From Bdellovibrionales bacterium (GTDB taxonomy: Bacteria > Bdellovibrionota > Bdellovibrionia > Bdellovibrionales > JAMPXM01): a stretch of DNA of 64,000 nucleotides. The notes under the pieces are model-generated. The model had not been told where the DNA came from, made no database searches, and was given only the letters and a program-made list of their open reading frames with translations. Below, piece by piece: positions 28,884 through 37,366 of the stretch (position 1 is the first letter of the stretch; each line of letters starts with the position of its first letter). The position numbers and the translations under genes are program-made. The DNA is taken from positions 186,001 to 250,000 of the forward strand of contig JADJOF010000001.1 in assembly GCA_016713885.1 (NCBI GenBank). Direction: 5' to 3'.

Positions 28884-29812
28884 GACCATCGCGCGAAAAG
28901 AATAATATCCGCCTCGTAGCGACCCTTCTGGCAATGCTAACAGCATATTCCCCGATCGCTCGCGGACAAAATCCGCCCGCACCAGCGCCGACACCTACAA
29001 GCGAAAAGCCCGCATCGGGATTTTCGGTGCAAACTCCACCCCAACAACCACCTCCGGCACAGCCTCAACAAAATCTGATTCCGGTTTTACCGATGCCCAT
29101 GGGCAACTTGGGACAGCCTCAACAGCAACAGGGTACTCGACCAAACACGTTTCTGGCGCCAGCGCCAAATCTTCCTCCACTTTCGGGCGTGTCAGAAGTG
29201 CAAGCCTACGACCCCGGCACCGAGCGGCGGCCAACTTTGATTTTTAAAACTTCTGAAGGTGAATTCAAAGTTCGTTTCAACAAACAGTGGGCGCTTCTCA
29301 ATGTCGAAAATGTGATGCAGCTCGCTCTTGGCCTCAAAGAGTTCACCGATATCCGCACCGGCAAAAAAGTAAAGCGGCCCTTCTACACCGGCCTCACTTG
29401 TCATCGTGTGATCAAAGGATTTCTCATTCAGTGCGGTTGCCCATTCGGCAACGGCCGCGGCGGCCCTGGCTATTCCGAAAGAGACGAAGTGTCGTCGTTT
29501 GTAAAAATCGATCGCCCCGGACTTGTCGTCATGGCCCCTCAGGTCGGAGAAGCATCGGGCGTGCGGAAGTATGTGAAGAACTCTAACGGCAGCCAGTTCT
29601 TTATCTCCCTAGGCCCAATCCCCGAACTTGATGGTCAAGCCACGATCATCGGTGAAATTTCCTCGGGCATGGACACCATCAAGCGCATTGCCTCGACGCC
29701 GACCGGCCCCACGGATCGTCCGATCAGAAAAGTGATTATTTTCTCAGTCGACCCCGACGTCGCGACCGCCACCGACATGCCAGCGCCAGGCGTCGACCCG
29801 TTTAAGAACTAA
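28880..29812 (+). CDS. Exported cyclophilin-type peptidyl-prolyl isomerase
   Basis: 310 residues: signal peptide (VATLLAMLTAYSPIARG-QN), a ~90-residue Pro/Gln-rich low-complexity linker, then a cyclophilin domain (TSEGEFKVRFNKQWALLNVE, FYTGLTCHRVIKGFLIQCGC, NSNGSQFFISLGPIPELDGQ). The catalytic-type Arg after H (HRVI) and the QFFI strand are present; CGCPFGNGRGGPGYS matches the bacterial cyclophilin G-x-G-x-G-GPGY region. It acts in the periplasm or is lipid-free surface exposed. Coupled to glnE by ATGA, an unusual partner; the long linker suggests attachment to the wall or outer membrane. Confidence 0.92.
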   Translation: MRPSREKNNIRLVATLLAMLTAYSPIARGQNPPAPAPTPTSEKPASGFSVQTPPQQPPPAQPQQNLIPVLPMPMGNLGQPQQQQGTRPNTFLAPAPNLPPLSGVSEVQAYDPGTERRPTLIFKTSEGEFKVRFNKQWALLNVENVMQLALGLKEFTDIRTGKKVKRPFYTGLTCHRVIKGFLIQCGCPFGNGRGGPGYSERDEVSSFVKIDRPGLVVMAPQVGEASGVRKYVKNSNGSQFFISLGPIPELDGQATIIGEISSGMDTIKRIASTPTGPTDRPIRKVIIFSVDPDVATATDMPAPGVDPFKN

Positions 29813-29842
29813 ACACCCCGGTGTCCTTCTTCGGCTCCAGGC

Positions 29843-29880
29843 CCAGAAACGGCACTTCTCGTCCGTTTCTGGCGTTTTGC
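29843..29880 (+). terminator. Rho-independent-like terminator after the cyclophilin gene
   Basis: A perfect 10-bp stem, CCAGAAACGG and CCGTTTCTGG, closes a 10-base loop and is followed by CGTTTTGC. It ends the tolQ-to-cyclophilin transcription unit. The T-tract is short, so strength is uncertain. Confidence 0.65.
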
Positions 29881-30013
29881 AGATCGCCATAAAGTGTTGT
29901 TTTTATTGATATTTTCAGCTTCTGCCAGCGTTCACCTGAATCTACCGTACGGCCCTGGTCCTGCACTGATCAGCCCTTGAATGCGTCAACCGACGCATTG
30001 TGGAGGGCAAACC

Positions 30014-33000
30014 ATGTCGTCAATTCAGCGCCAAGCTCAACGAGTGATCGCACTTTCACTCGCCCTATCTGTGCTGACATCGATGTCCGCCGGTCCTCTC
30101 GCGCAAGCTCAGACCGCACCCTCAGACTCTGTTCGCGTTGGTGCCGTTCGCATGCCTGACACCAAAGAACTTGTCGAATTCAGCTTTCAACCGACTCCGC
30201 CCGAAAAACTCAAGCAGGTCACGCTCGCTAAAATGCGAACCGATCTCGAGCGCCAGGTTTCATCCATTTGCAACTCCGGCAAGAAGATCTCTGCCGGTGA
30301 TATCGTTATGGATTTTGGAGTGGAGTTCGCCGCGTTCTCCACAGCAGTCAGCCTCAACAGTCAGATCCACACCGAGAACGACCCCGCCGCTCTGAAACAC
30401 ATGGTGGAGAGCCAGTTCTTGGATCCCATGTCATACGCAAGCTTCGCGGCATTTCTCGCGGGAAGTAAAGGTATGCACACACTTCTACAGGCCGCGGGCG
30501 CCGCCTACGATCCCTGCCGGATGATGAAGGCCGGCAGATTTGCCGATCGCCGTCTCCAAACTCCGCCGCGCACCGAAGTTAAAACTCGCCAAACTTATAT
30601 CAAGGCCAATGTCGTCGATGGCAAAACCGGAAAGTCGTTTGCGCAGATGAATATCCCCGGCCAAATCGAGCAGTACGCGGAGATGAAGCCCGACACATTC
30701 AATACGCGCGTACAGTACATCCCCGAAGGTCCAACGCGCTTTCAAAAACTTTTTAGCCCAATGATGGGCCCTCTTGGTCTTGGCGCCGGACTTTTCTTGA
30801 GCAACATCGTTCACGAAGTCGCCACCGATCCCGATCTCGCACTCTGCGCAAAATCCAAAGTCAGCCCATCGGTTCCTGCCGATCAAGCCGCCGAAGCCTG
30901 TGAGAAAGCCTGGGAAAATTGGAAGCTTTCAAAAAAGGCTCTCGACTACACCCCCGACATCCTTTCGATGGGTCTGGCTTCGCTCGCACAGGCCTATGTT
31001 GTGAACAAATTCATTTTCCAAAAAGCGATGCAGCCCGTCTTGAATCAAGCGCCCGGACTCGCTCACGCCGCTGCAGAGAAAGCCGGCGTCAGAGTCGCCA
31101 CAACAGAAGTCGTTACCAACTATCTCGGCGAACGCGCGGTTCTACCGCTCGATCCTAAGAACTATTCGGCGCGCGTGATAAAACAGGGCGCTGAGCGCTA
31201 TGTCCCACTTGTCTTGCGCGGCTTCCGGTTTGCTGGAGCTCTGGGTGGAGCTCTCTCCGGAACCGGCGGACGCATTCTCACGAGTGCCGTCAATATCGCG
31301 ATTTTCATGGAGATCGTTCATCCGATCACACCCATGATCAAACAACCTTTCGAGCGCCGCCGCCAAGGCACCGATATCACAAGTACAACAAACGAGCTCA
31401 TCGCCGAGATTGCACGCGCCGAAACCAACAAATGGAACTGGAAGCCGCGCCCCGAATCTGAGTTCTGCCCGGACGTGTATGCCGTCGACGGCGACATGGC
31501 GTCAATGTATCTCGAAGGCGGCTCTGGATTTTGCTCAGCTCCCGAACAGATCTCTCCGTCTGTCGCTCTCAAAAAACTCGGCGAGAAAAACAAGAAGTGG
31601 CGTGAGTTCATCCTTCAAGAACCGCTGCTTGCCCACAAAAACTGGACTGACTACTCATCGCGATTCGTCACTGCGTATGGAAATGCCTACAGCTTCTATA
31701 GCGACATCCTCACTCATCTGAACTTCCAAAAATTTGATCCCACAGCTGAAGCTGAGCCGAGTAACCTCTTTGTCGCTCATCCTTTCTTTGGAATTGAATC
31801 CAAAAATGCCGGCGAGAACGAAAGCGCGAAAGAGAAAGCCATCGTCGAAGCTCGCACTTGGCTTGAAAGCTATCTGCGGAATCCTGAGAAAATAAAGTCG
31901 ACGCAGAAGTCTTCTCTTCCCGACCTCTACATTATTCTCCGTGGGCTCAAATCGACCGATATGTCGATTCCACTCAAAACAATTGCACCTCAGGCGATTG
32001 GCTTCCGTGCAATGGACAAACTTTCAGAGAACGAGCGCGCGGCCGTCGAAGCCAATGCGCGTTCAGGAGTGTTGGCGGATGCGATCCGACTCTTGCGTTC
32101 AAATCTCGCAACCAATCGCCTCTACTCCGATCAAAATGTGCCCTTCCCGTCGACCGCCTACGAGCGCCAAGCCGAAGGTAATCCCTTCATGAAGCTCCGC
32201 CTTCTCCTCGGCAACCCCGATCCTCAACCAGAAGGCCTCGCGTACCTTAAGAAGTTCAATGACGACCCCGTTCATATCGCTCCCGACTCACAGCACCCAG
32301 ATGGAATCAGCCACGCACGCACATCGACTGTCACCGACTATCTTTTGGCGAGCATGGTTTGCGGGCCCGAGGTTGAGAACTCGGCAAACACGATGAAGGT
32401 AATCGACAATCAAAAGTCTGAAAGCTATCTCAAGTCTCTCTTCAGCCACCTCTGGGTCACCGGAAAAATGGCGACCAACGCACGCACAAGTGCTGTCGTC
32501 GTTGATCAGCCTATCGATCAAATCCCAGTTTCACTTCCCGAAGCGAGCTTGATCCGTCCCGGAAAAAATGACGGCACTGTGTTTTCAGAGTGGAAGTCGG
32601 TTCGTGTCGACTTCCACCCACCGCGAATTATTAAGAATCTCGGCACGAACTTCTGTGATTCAATCCCGCAGAATCTCAATCGCGATAAAGTTTTCTTCAA
32701 CATTCATGAAGGCCAGTGGAATGTAGGTGGAGAGCGCGTTACCGGCTTCCTTGAGCTCGTCAAAAAGCATGTTCGCGGCTCAATGATGTATCAGGCTATG
32801 CCTGCTGACAAAATGGCGCAATGGGATGATCCATTCCAAGCATGGTGGCAGCGCAACATCGAACCCTCTATCAAAGAAGCGGTCATCCGCATTCGCGGCA
32901 ATTACCGCGACCTTCTCGTGAACAAGTACATTCCATCGATGCTCAGCAAAGAGACCAAAACTTATAGTGGACGCACCTTCCCGCTTGGCGCCCTCGAGTC

Positions 33001-33400
33001 CATGCGCCAAGACGCGAAATTCAACCTTCTCATTATCGGCAAAACGCTCAACGGAGAAAAGAAGTCGGTCTCTGATCTCGCTGAGCAGCTGATGGGCGAT
33101 CTCGACAGGATGGGCGCGATCGCTACGGATATCTCAGTGATGGAGAAAAAAGGAAGCCTGTCACAAGCGCAGTACAATGAAGCCAAAGCGCAATACTCGG
33201 CAACCCTAAAGCTTCTCGCCGAGCTCCCGGGCAGCTTCTATCCCGCGGTAAAAGACTCTTCCAAAGAAAAGGCGCCTGTTGCCAATCTCGACGGCCGCGC
33301 CCAAGTCCAACAAGCGGCTTTTCAGAACCTGGCAAGTCTGGTGGACGAAATGGACTCCTATTTTGGATTGGTTCGCGGCGTTCAGGTGGTCGGTCAGTAG
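30014..33400 (+). CDS. Very large secreted protein of unknown function
   Basis: 1128 residues from the ATG at 30014, chosen for the GTGGAGGG site and the signal peptide that starts here (VIALSLALSVLTSMSAGPLA, cleavage near AQA-QT). I recognise no domain. Three hydrophobic, Gly/Ala-rich stretches (MGPLGLGAGLFLSNIV; RGFRFAGALGGALSG; SAVNIAIFMEIVHPITPMI) could insert into a membrane. Scattered cysteines (SICNSGK, YDPCRMM, LALCAKSK, EFCPDV, GFCSAP, MVCGPE, NFCDSIP) suggest disulphides. The C-terminal 250 residues are helical and charged. Base composition matches the surroundings. A 340-base gap and a small Arg/Ala-rich exported protein follow. Confidence 0.8.
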   Translation: MSSIQRQAQRVIALSLALSVLTSMSAGPLAQAQTAPSDSVRVGAVRMPDTKELVEFSFQPTPPEKLKQVTLAKMRTDLERQVSSICNSGKKISAGDIVMDFGVEFAAFSTAVSLNSQIHTENDPAALKHMVESQFLDPMSYASFAAFLAGSKGMHTLLQAAGAAYDPCRMMKAGRFADRRLQTPPRTEVKTRQTYIKANVVDGKTGKSFAQMNIPGQIEQYAEMKPDTFNTRVQYIPEGPTRFQKLFSPMMGPLGLGAGLFLSNIVHEVATDPDLALCAKSKVSPSVPADQAAEACEKAWENWKLSKKALDYTPDILSMGLASLAQAYVVNKFIFQKAMQPVLNQAPGLAHAAAEKAGVRVATTEVVTNYLGERAVLPLDPKNYSARVIKQGAERYVPLVLRGFRFAGALGGALSGTGGRILTSAVNIAIFMEIVHPITPMIKQPFERRRQGTDITSTTNELIAEIARAETNKWNWKPRPESEFCPDVYAVDGDMASMYLEGGSGFCSAPEQISPSVALKKLGEKNKKWREFILQEPLLAHKNWTDYSSRFVTAYGNAYSFYSDILTHLNFQKFDPTAEAEPSNLFVAHPFFGIESKNAGENESAKEKAIVEARTWLESYLRNPEKIKSTQKSSLPDLYIILRGLKSTDMSIPLKTIAPQAIGFRAMDKLSENERAAVEANARSGVLADAIRLLRSNLATNRLYSDQNVPFPSTAYERQAEGNPFMKLRLLLGNPDPQPEGLAYLKKFNDDPVHIAPDSQHPDGISHARTSTVTDYLLASMVCGPEVENSANTMKVIDNQKSESYLKSLFSHLWVTGKMATNARTSAVVVDQPIDQIPVSLPEASLIRPGKNDGTVFSEWKSVRVDFHPPRIIKNLGTNFCDSIPQNLNRDKVFFNIHEGQWNVGGERVTGFLELVKKHVRGSMMYQAMPADKMAQWDDPFQAWWQRNIEPSIKEAVIRIRGNYRDLLVNKYIPSMLSKETKTYSGRTFPLGALESMRQDAKFNLLIIGKTLNGEKKSVSDLAEQLMGDLDRMGAIATDISVMEKKGSLSQAQYNEAKAQYSATLKLLAELPGSFYPAVKDSSKEKAPVANLDGRAQVQQAAFQNLASLVDEMDSYFGLVRGVQVVGQ

Positions 33401-33740
33401 CCGGCCCAGAACTTGAATAACCGATGTGAGTAGATCGATGAAATGAAAGGAATCTCCAGGCTGGCAAAAAGGGCATGAAACTATTCTCTGGCGAAATGCA
33501 ATCAGGTGAGAGCCCAGAGAGTGATTAGACCCCGATAAGCCAGTGCTGTAATAGGAACGAATATAGAGGTTCCTATTTGCGCCAGATCGAATTCCAAAAG
33601 AGGAATGCGGTTCGGTGAGAAGACGAAACGGTAACAGAAACGAGCGAAAAGCGGCGCAGGCGAGGCCCGAAAAAGGCACCGCCAAAGCCACCAGAGCTCC
33701 AAAAGATAACAAATAGGTTTTTAACCTCGAGGAGGAAGTA
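33401..33740. other. 340-base gap without a gene; contains an inverted repeat
   Basis: No convincing coding frame on either strand; the open frames crossing it are Arg-rich shadows. It holds a perfect inverted repeat at 33550-33577 (AATAGGAAC, 10-base loop, GTTCCTATT) and, close to the next gene, AGGTTTTTAACCT next to the ribosome-binding site. It could be a 5' leader with regulatory structure, a small RNA, or simply the promoter region of the 33741 gene. Confidence 0.4.
33550..33577. repeat. Perfect 9-bp inverted repeat
   Basis: AATAGGAAC (33550-33558) and GTTCCTATT (33569-33577) separated by 10 bases. It is not followed by a T-run on either side, so a terminator role is unlikely; an operator or leader hairpin is possible. 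Confidence 0.5.
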
Positions 33741-34379
33741 ATGAAGAAAACAGCACTCGTCGCAATGGCGGCAGTCATGGTTGTAGGTCCGATCGCAGCA
33801 AACGCTGCAGGTGCACGCGATGCTCGCCCCCGCGCAGCTGTTGAGCGCGACGTTCGCGACGCCGGTCGCGGCGCACGCGAAGCTGGCCGCGGCGGCCAAG
33901 CCAACGTGCAGGTCACTGAAGCCGTCAACGCCCTCCACGAAGCCCGCATTCTTCCGCGCTTGAGCCCAGAGCAGAAGAGCCAGCTCGAGTCGAACTTGGC
34001 AAAAAGCCCTGAGATGCTCGACACGGTTAACAAATTGAGCCGTCTCGCCAATGGCAACCGCGATCTCTCTGCTGCAGCGATCGAAGGCATGGCTCTCGTA
34101 AAAAATCCGTCAGACAAAACGTCTGATGCTATTGCAGCGCTGATTCCCGATGCGCAGGTTGAGCAGGCTTACCAAACTCTGGTTACCAAAGCAGCCCTGA
34201 AGGCGAACTCGTGGAATGCGGAAACTCAAGCGAACTTCCTCTTTCTTTTGACAGAAGCCAACGCGCGTATTGCCCGCGGCTCATCTGTTAAAGAAGCGAT
34301 GGAACAGGCCAACGCCGAGCTCGCTCGTGCGAAAGATGTCCGTCTCGACGTTAAAGAGATCAACAAGTACTGCCTGTAA
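33741..34379 (+). CDS. Secreted Arg/Ala-rich helical protein of unknown function
   Basis: 212 residues. GAGGAGGAA lies just before the ATG, a very strong ribosome-binding site. Signal peptide MKKTALVAMAAVMVVGPIAA, cleavage near ANA-AG. The mature N-terminus is a highly charged Arg/Ala/Gly stretch (ARDARPRAAVERDVRDAGRG, then AREAGRGG). The rest is predicted as several amphipathic helices (EAVNALHEARILPRLSPEQK; KTSDAIAALIPDAQVEQAYQ). The strong ribosome-binding site, GC-rich codons and a strong terminator directly after suggest high expression as a single-gene unit. No family recognised. Confidence 0.78.
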   Translation: MKKTALVAMAAVMVVGPIAANAAGARDARPRAAVERDVRDAGRGAREAGRGGQANVQVTEAVNALHEARILPRLSPEQKSQLESNLAKSPEMLDTVNKLSRLANGNRDLSAAAIEGMALVKNPSDKTSDAIAALIPDAQVEQAYQTLVTKAALKANSWNAETQANFLFLLTEANARIARGSSVKEAMEQANAELARAKDVRLDVKEINKYCL

Positions 34380-34402
34380 GAACGGGCGACTCTCGTTCTC
34401 TT

Positions 34403-34441
34403 AAAAACCGGCTCCAGATCAGTCTGGAAGCCGGTTTTTTC
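34403..34441 (+). terminator. Strong Rho-independent terminator
   Basis: The 11-bp stem AAAAACCGGCT/AGCCGGTTTTT is extended by CCAGA/TCTGG around a 4-base loop with one bulge, and ends in a T-run. It closes the 33741-34379 gene. Confidence 0.9.
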
Positions 34442-34475
34442 TTTTCTCTTTTAGTCTTGAGAGCATAATGGAGCC

Positions 34476-35099
34476 GTGGAATTATCGCCCAGCTCGCTGC
34501 TCAGCTTAATAGTCGAATCCGACCATTCCATTTTCGAGTGGATCAACCAATCGACGACAAATCCTGTCTTCGACGCGATCATGCCAGTCATCACCGACCT
34601 GCACACCTTTCCACTTTTTTGGCTCGCTCTGATCGGCGTCATCGGCCTTCTCTTGTTTCGATCTGCCTCTCCCTTGGATCGCAAAATTCTTCTTAAGAAA
34701 ATCGGCCACTTCATTCTCGTGACTGGTCTCTCAATGGCGCTCGCCGATATGATCGCCTACCGAGCCATCAAAGTTTTCGTACAGCGCCCGCGCCCCGAGG
34801 CCGCTGGCCTTGTCGTCACACTTCGCACACACTCACATTCCGGCTGGTCATTTCCTTCAAACCATTCCGCCAATATGTTTGCACTCGCGCGAAGCGTTCA
34901 GCTGATCGCGCCCGCGGCAACACTCCCCATTTACGGGGCCTATGCGTTTGCAAGTACTGTTGCTTTCTCACGAGTCTATGTCGGCGTTCACTTCCCCGGC
35001 GACACACTCGCCGGAGGAACGATAGGGTGGCTGTGTGCCACATTCGTACACTTTGTTCTCGGTCGACTGAGGCGATCGCGAAAGCCTAAAAGTGTCTGA
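34476..35099 (+). CDS. PAP2-family membrane phosphatase
   Basis: 207 residues from a GTG start. About five TMs. All three PAP2 phosphatase motifs are present: KVFVQRPRP (K-x6-RP), SFPSNHS (PSGH-type, here PSNH) and SRVYVGVHFPGDTLAG (SR-x5-H-x3-D). The enzyme probably removes phosphate from a lipid pyrophosphate such as undecaprenyl-PP, phosphatidylglycerol phosphate or lipid A. It converges on the cNMP-binding gene and overlaps its repaired 3' end by 14 bases. Confidence 0.9.
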   Translation: MELSPSSLLSLIVESDHSIFEWINQSTTNPVFDAIMPVITDLHTFPLFWLALIGVIGLLLFRSASPLDRKILLKKIGHFILVTGLSMALADMIAYRAIKVFVQRPRPEAAGLVVTLRTHSHSGWSFPSNHSANMFALARSVQLIAPAATLPIYGAYAFASTVAFSRVYVGVHFPGDTLAGGTIGWLCATFVHFVLGRLRRSRKPKSV

Positions 35100-35551
35100 T
35101 ATTCTTTTCGCGAGAGAACGATAAATCCATCGTCGTAATACGCAACCGTCCACAGAGAAAATGAGCCAATGAACGATAGACCTTCACGGCAATCGCAGGC
35201 TCTTTTCAAAAAGCTTTCTCAACGCATCAAAATCGATTTTCACGATCTCTGATTTTCCATCGCAATCACCGTCGCCGATCGCGCCTCACCGTCGACAAAC
35301 GACATTTCGCCAAAGTGCGAACCCGTGCCGAGCTGGGCCACGTCCACAGAGTCGTCTTTTCCCGACCGACGAATTCTCACCGATCCAAATTTGATAAAGA
35401 AAAGTGACGCCGCCTTATCGCCCTCGCAGTAGACTTCATCGCCCGAGTTGTAGGTTTCAACTGCTGCGATTGCATTCACAGATTCCAACTCTTTTGGTGA
35501 GAGATCTTTGAAGAGATAGACGTTCTGGATGAGATTCTGGTGTTGAGACAT
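35086..35551 (-). CDS. Cyclic-nucleotide-binding domain protein (two frameshifts)
   Basis: About 155 residues after repair. The first ~100 residues form the CNBD core: FKDLSPKELESVNAIAAVET, GDEVYCEGDKAASLFFIKFG, then the phosphate-binding-cassette-like FGEMSFVDGEARSATVIAME. The single-frame ORF stops at 35240. Adding one A to each of two A-runs (T on the plus strand, 35253-35256 and 35203-35206) yields EKSEIVKIDFDALRKLFEKE then PAIAVKVYRSLAHFLCGRLR, the normal CNBD end, stopping at 35086. No DNA-binding domain follows, so it is a stand-alone sensor domain. The start ATG 35551 has AAGGAA upstream. Confidence 0.75.
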
Positions 35552-35620
35552 GTGGATATTCCTTCCGTTGCATCGCAAAGCGCATTTACAGGATAAGAAA
35601 CTGTCTATGATCCTGTCTCT

Positions 35621-36697
35621 ATGAAAGTTCTTGTAACTGGCGCAACCGGATTTCTGGGCTCGTGGCTCACCAAAAAACTCCTCGACGAAGGTTTTGATGT
35701 CGCGGTGCTCATTCGCTCAAGACACAAGCTGGCCGAGGAGCTCCCGGGACTTCGAGTCGAAGCTCGAGAGGGCGACGTCACCAACCTCGACTCTGTTCGT
35801 AAAGCCATGACCAACGTCCAGGGCGTCTTTCACCTTGCCGGCCTTGTCGCCTATACCCGCTCCGAACGCGCAGCCATGGAACGGGTGAATGTCCTCGGCA
35901 CACAGAACGTTGTCACGGCCTGCCTCGAGGCTCATGTTGAGCGACTCCTGCATCTTTCATCGGTCACCGCAATCGGTGCCGGCTTTACTCCCGATCAGAT
36001 TCTCAACGAAACATCGACCTACAATATTAAACACCTGAACCTTGGCTACTTTGAAACTAAACGACTTGCGGAAGAGCACGTCATCGACGCCTGCAAAACG
36101 CGTGGGCTCAACGCGGTCATTCTCAACCCGTCGACAATTTACGGACCAGGCGACGCAAAAAAAGGAAGCCGCGGCTCACAACTTAAAGTGGCCCGTGGCT
36201 CCTTCCCGTTTTATCCACCCGGCGGAGTCGGAATCGTTCACGTCGACGATGTTGTCGATCTTTGCGTACAGGCCTTCCGGCACGGACAAGCTGGCGAGAG
36301 AACCATCGTCACAAGCGAGAATCTCCTGATACAAGATGTCTTTTCTCGAATTGCGAGGCTTGCCGGAGTTGAACCACCGTCAATTGCTCTCCCTCGATCA
36401 GTGATCTTTGGCCTCGGCCATCTCGGCGATGCCCTTGAGTCAGTCGGCCTTAAAGGCCCGATCAACACCGAGAACGCGTGGTCTTCTGTTCTTTACCATT
36501 GGTTTAGCAACGACAAAGCCCGACGCGACTTCGGCTTCAAACCAAAACCGGCCGATGCCGCACTTGAGGCCAGCGTGCGCTGGATTAAAGACAACGGCCT
36601 GTTGAATAGAGCATCACAACATGTTCTCAACGCTACAGTGAACCTGAGAATCTTGTTCTTAAGAGGCGGTATGATGTATCATGCTGACCATGTCTAA
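35621..36697 (+). CDS. NAD(P)-dependent extended SDR epimerase/reductase
   Basis: 358 residues. Rossmann N-terminus VLVTGATGFLGSWLTKKLLD, catalytic YFETKRLAEE (Y-x3-K), upstream LLHLSSVTAIG (Ser), and substrate strand NPSTIYGPGDAKKGS. The family includes dihydroflavonol-4-reductase-like enzymes and the hopanoid-associated sugar epimerases; the exact substrate cannot be told. After the normal end near SVRWIKDNGLL there is a 30-residue tail (NRASQHVLNATVNLRILFLR, GGMMYHADHV) that enters the AT-richer segment and overlaps the next gene. The tail may be a junction artefact or read-through where that segment was inserted. Confidence 0.85.
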   Translation: MKVLVTGATGFLGSWLTKKLLDEGFDVAVLIRSRHKLAEELPGLRVEAREGDVTNLDSVRKAMTNVQGVFHLAGLVAYTRSERAAMERVNVLGTQNVVTACLEAHVERLLHLSSVTAIGAGFTPDQILNETSTYNIKHLNLGYFETKRLAEEHVIDACKTRGLNAVILNPSTIYGPGDAKKGSRGSQLKVARGSFPFYPPGGVGIVHVDDVVDLCVQAFRHGQAGERTIVTSENLLIQDVFSRIARLAGVEPPSIALPRSVIFGLGHLGDALESVGLKGPINTENAWSSVLYHWFSNDKARRDFGFKPKPADAALEASVRWIKDNGLLNRASQHVLNATVNLRILFLRGGMMYHADHV

Positions 36698-37366
36698 AGT
36701 GAGGCAGAAGAAATTCACCACAGTTCGGGAACATCCCATGCATGTTCCCATCAGCGATAAAAACCCAACCGGCCTCACAACAAGAGATCGACACTTGCGG
36801 CGCATAAAGGGTACGTATCTAGACGCATCCGAAATAGAGTCTATTTTTGGAAGCTATGATCGTAAAGGAATTGTCTATCCGACCAAGGGCAAGCTCAAAA
36901 AATACAAAGATGCCGACATGTATGATGACGCTATTGCTATATGGACGGACTATTTCAACAAAAGTTTAATGCCGAGCCGCCGCTCGATCCGGATGTCATA
37001 AAAGCTCTGATCGCGAGTGAATCAGGTTTTAATCCGAACCCACCAAAAAACAGAAAAATCGCACTTGGAATCGCCCAGCTTACGAAGAAGACATTCAAGA
37101 TCTTGCTCGATCCAAAGAGTGAAACCAAAGAATTTATATTCAAAGATTTTCGGCAGAAAGACCTAGCAGACCCAAACATCTCAATACCAATGGCTGTGCG
37201 CTGGCTGCTTCGCAAAAAAGAGACTGCCGAAAGTAAACTTAAGCGCGCCCCAAATCACGAAGAGTTAATTTTGGAGTATAAAGGACTTCTCAAAAGCAGT
37301 ACAAAGTTGAAAGATGAAGCACTTGAAATCTATCGGAGTCACTATGGCCTTCTTAAGAAGAAATAA
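36690..37366 (+). CDS. Lysozyme/lytic transglycosylase-fold protein without signal peptide (frameshifted)
   Basis: About 225 residues after adding one A to the run at 36960-36963, which joins WTDYFNK to KFNAEPPLDPDVIKAL. The catalytic domain shows IKALIASESGFNP (catalytic Glu) and KIALGIAQLTKKTFKIL, the SLT/goose-lysozyme pattern, with SIPMAVRWLLRKKE as the following helix. There is no signal peptide; the N-terminal ~85 residues are basic and unrecognised (VREHPMHVPISDKNPTGLTT). The DNA is clearly more AT-rich than its surroundings. Absence of a signal, an added N-terminal domain and an overlapping lipoprotein gene suggest a transferred muralytic effector or phage-derived lysin. An ATG at 36681 is also possible. 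Confidence 0.7.
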
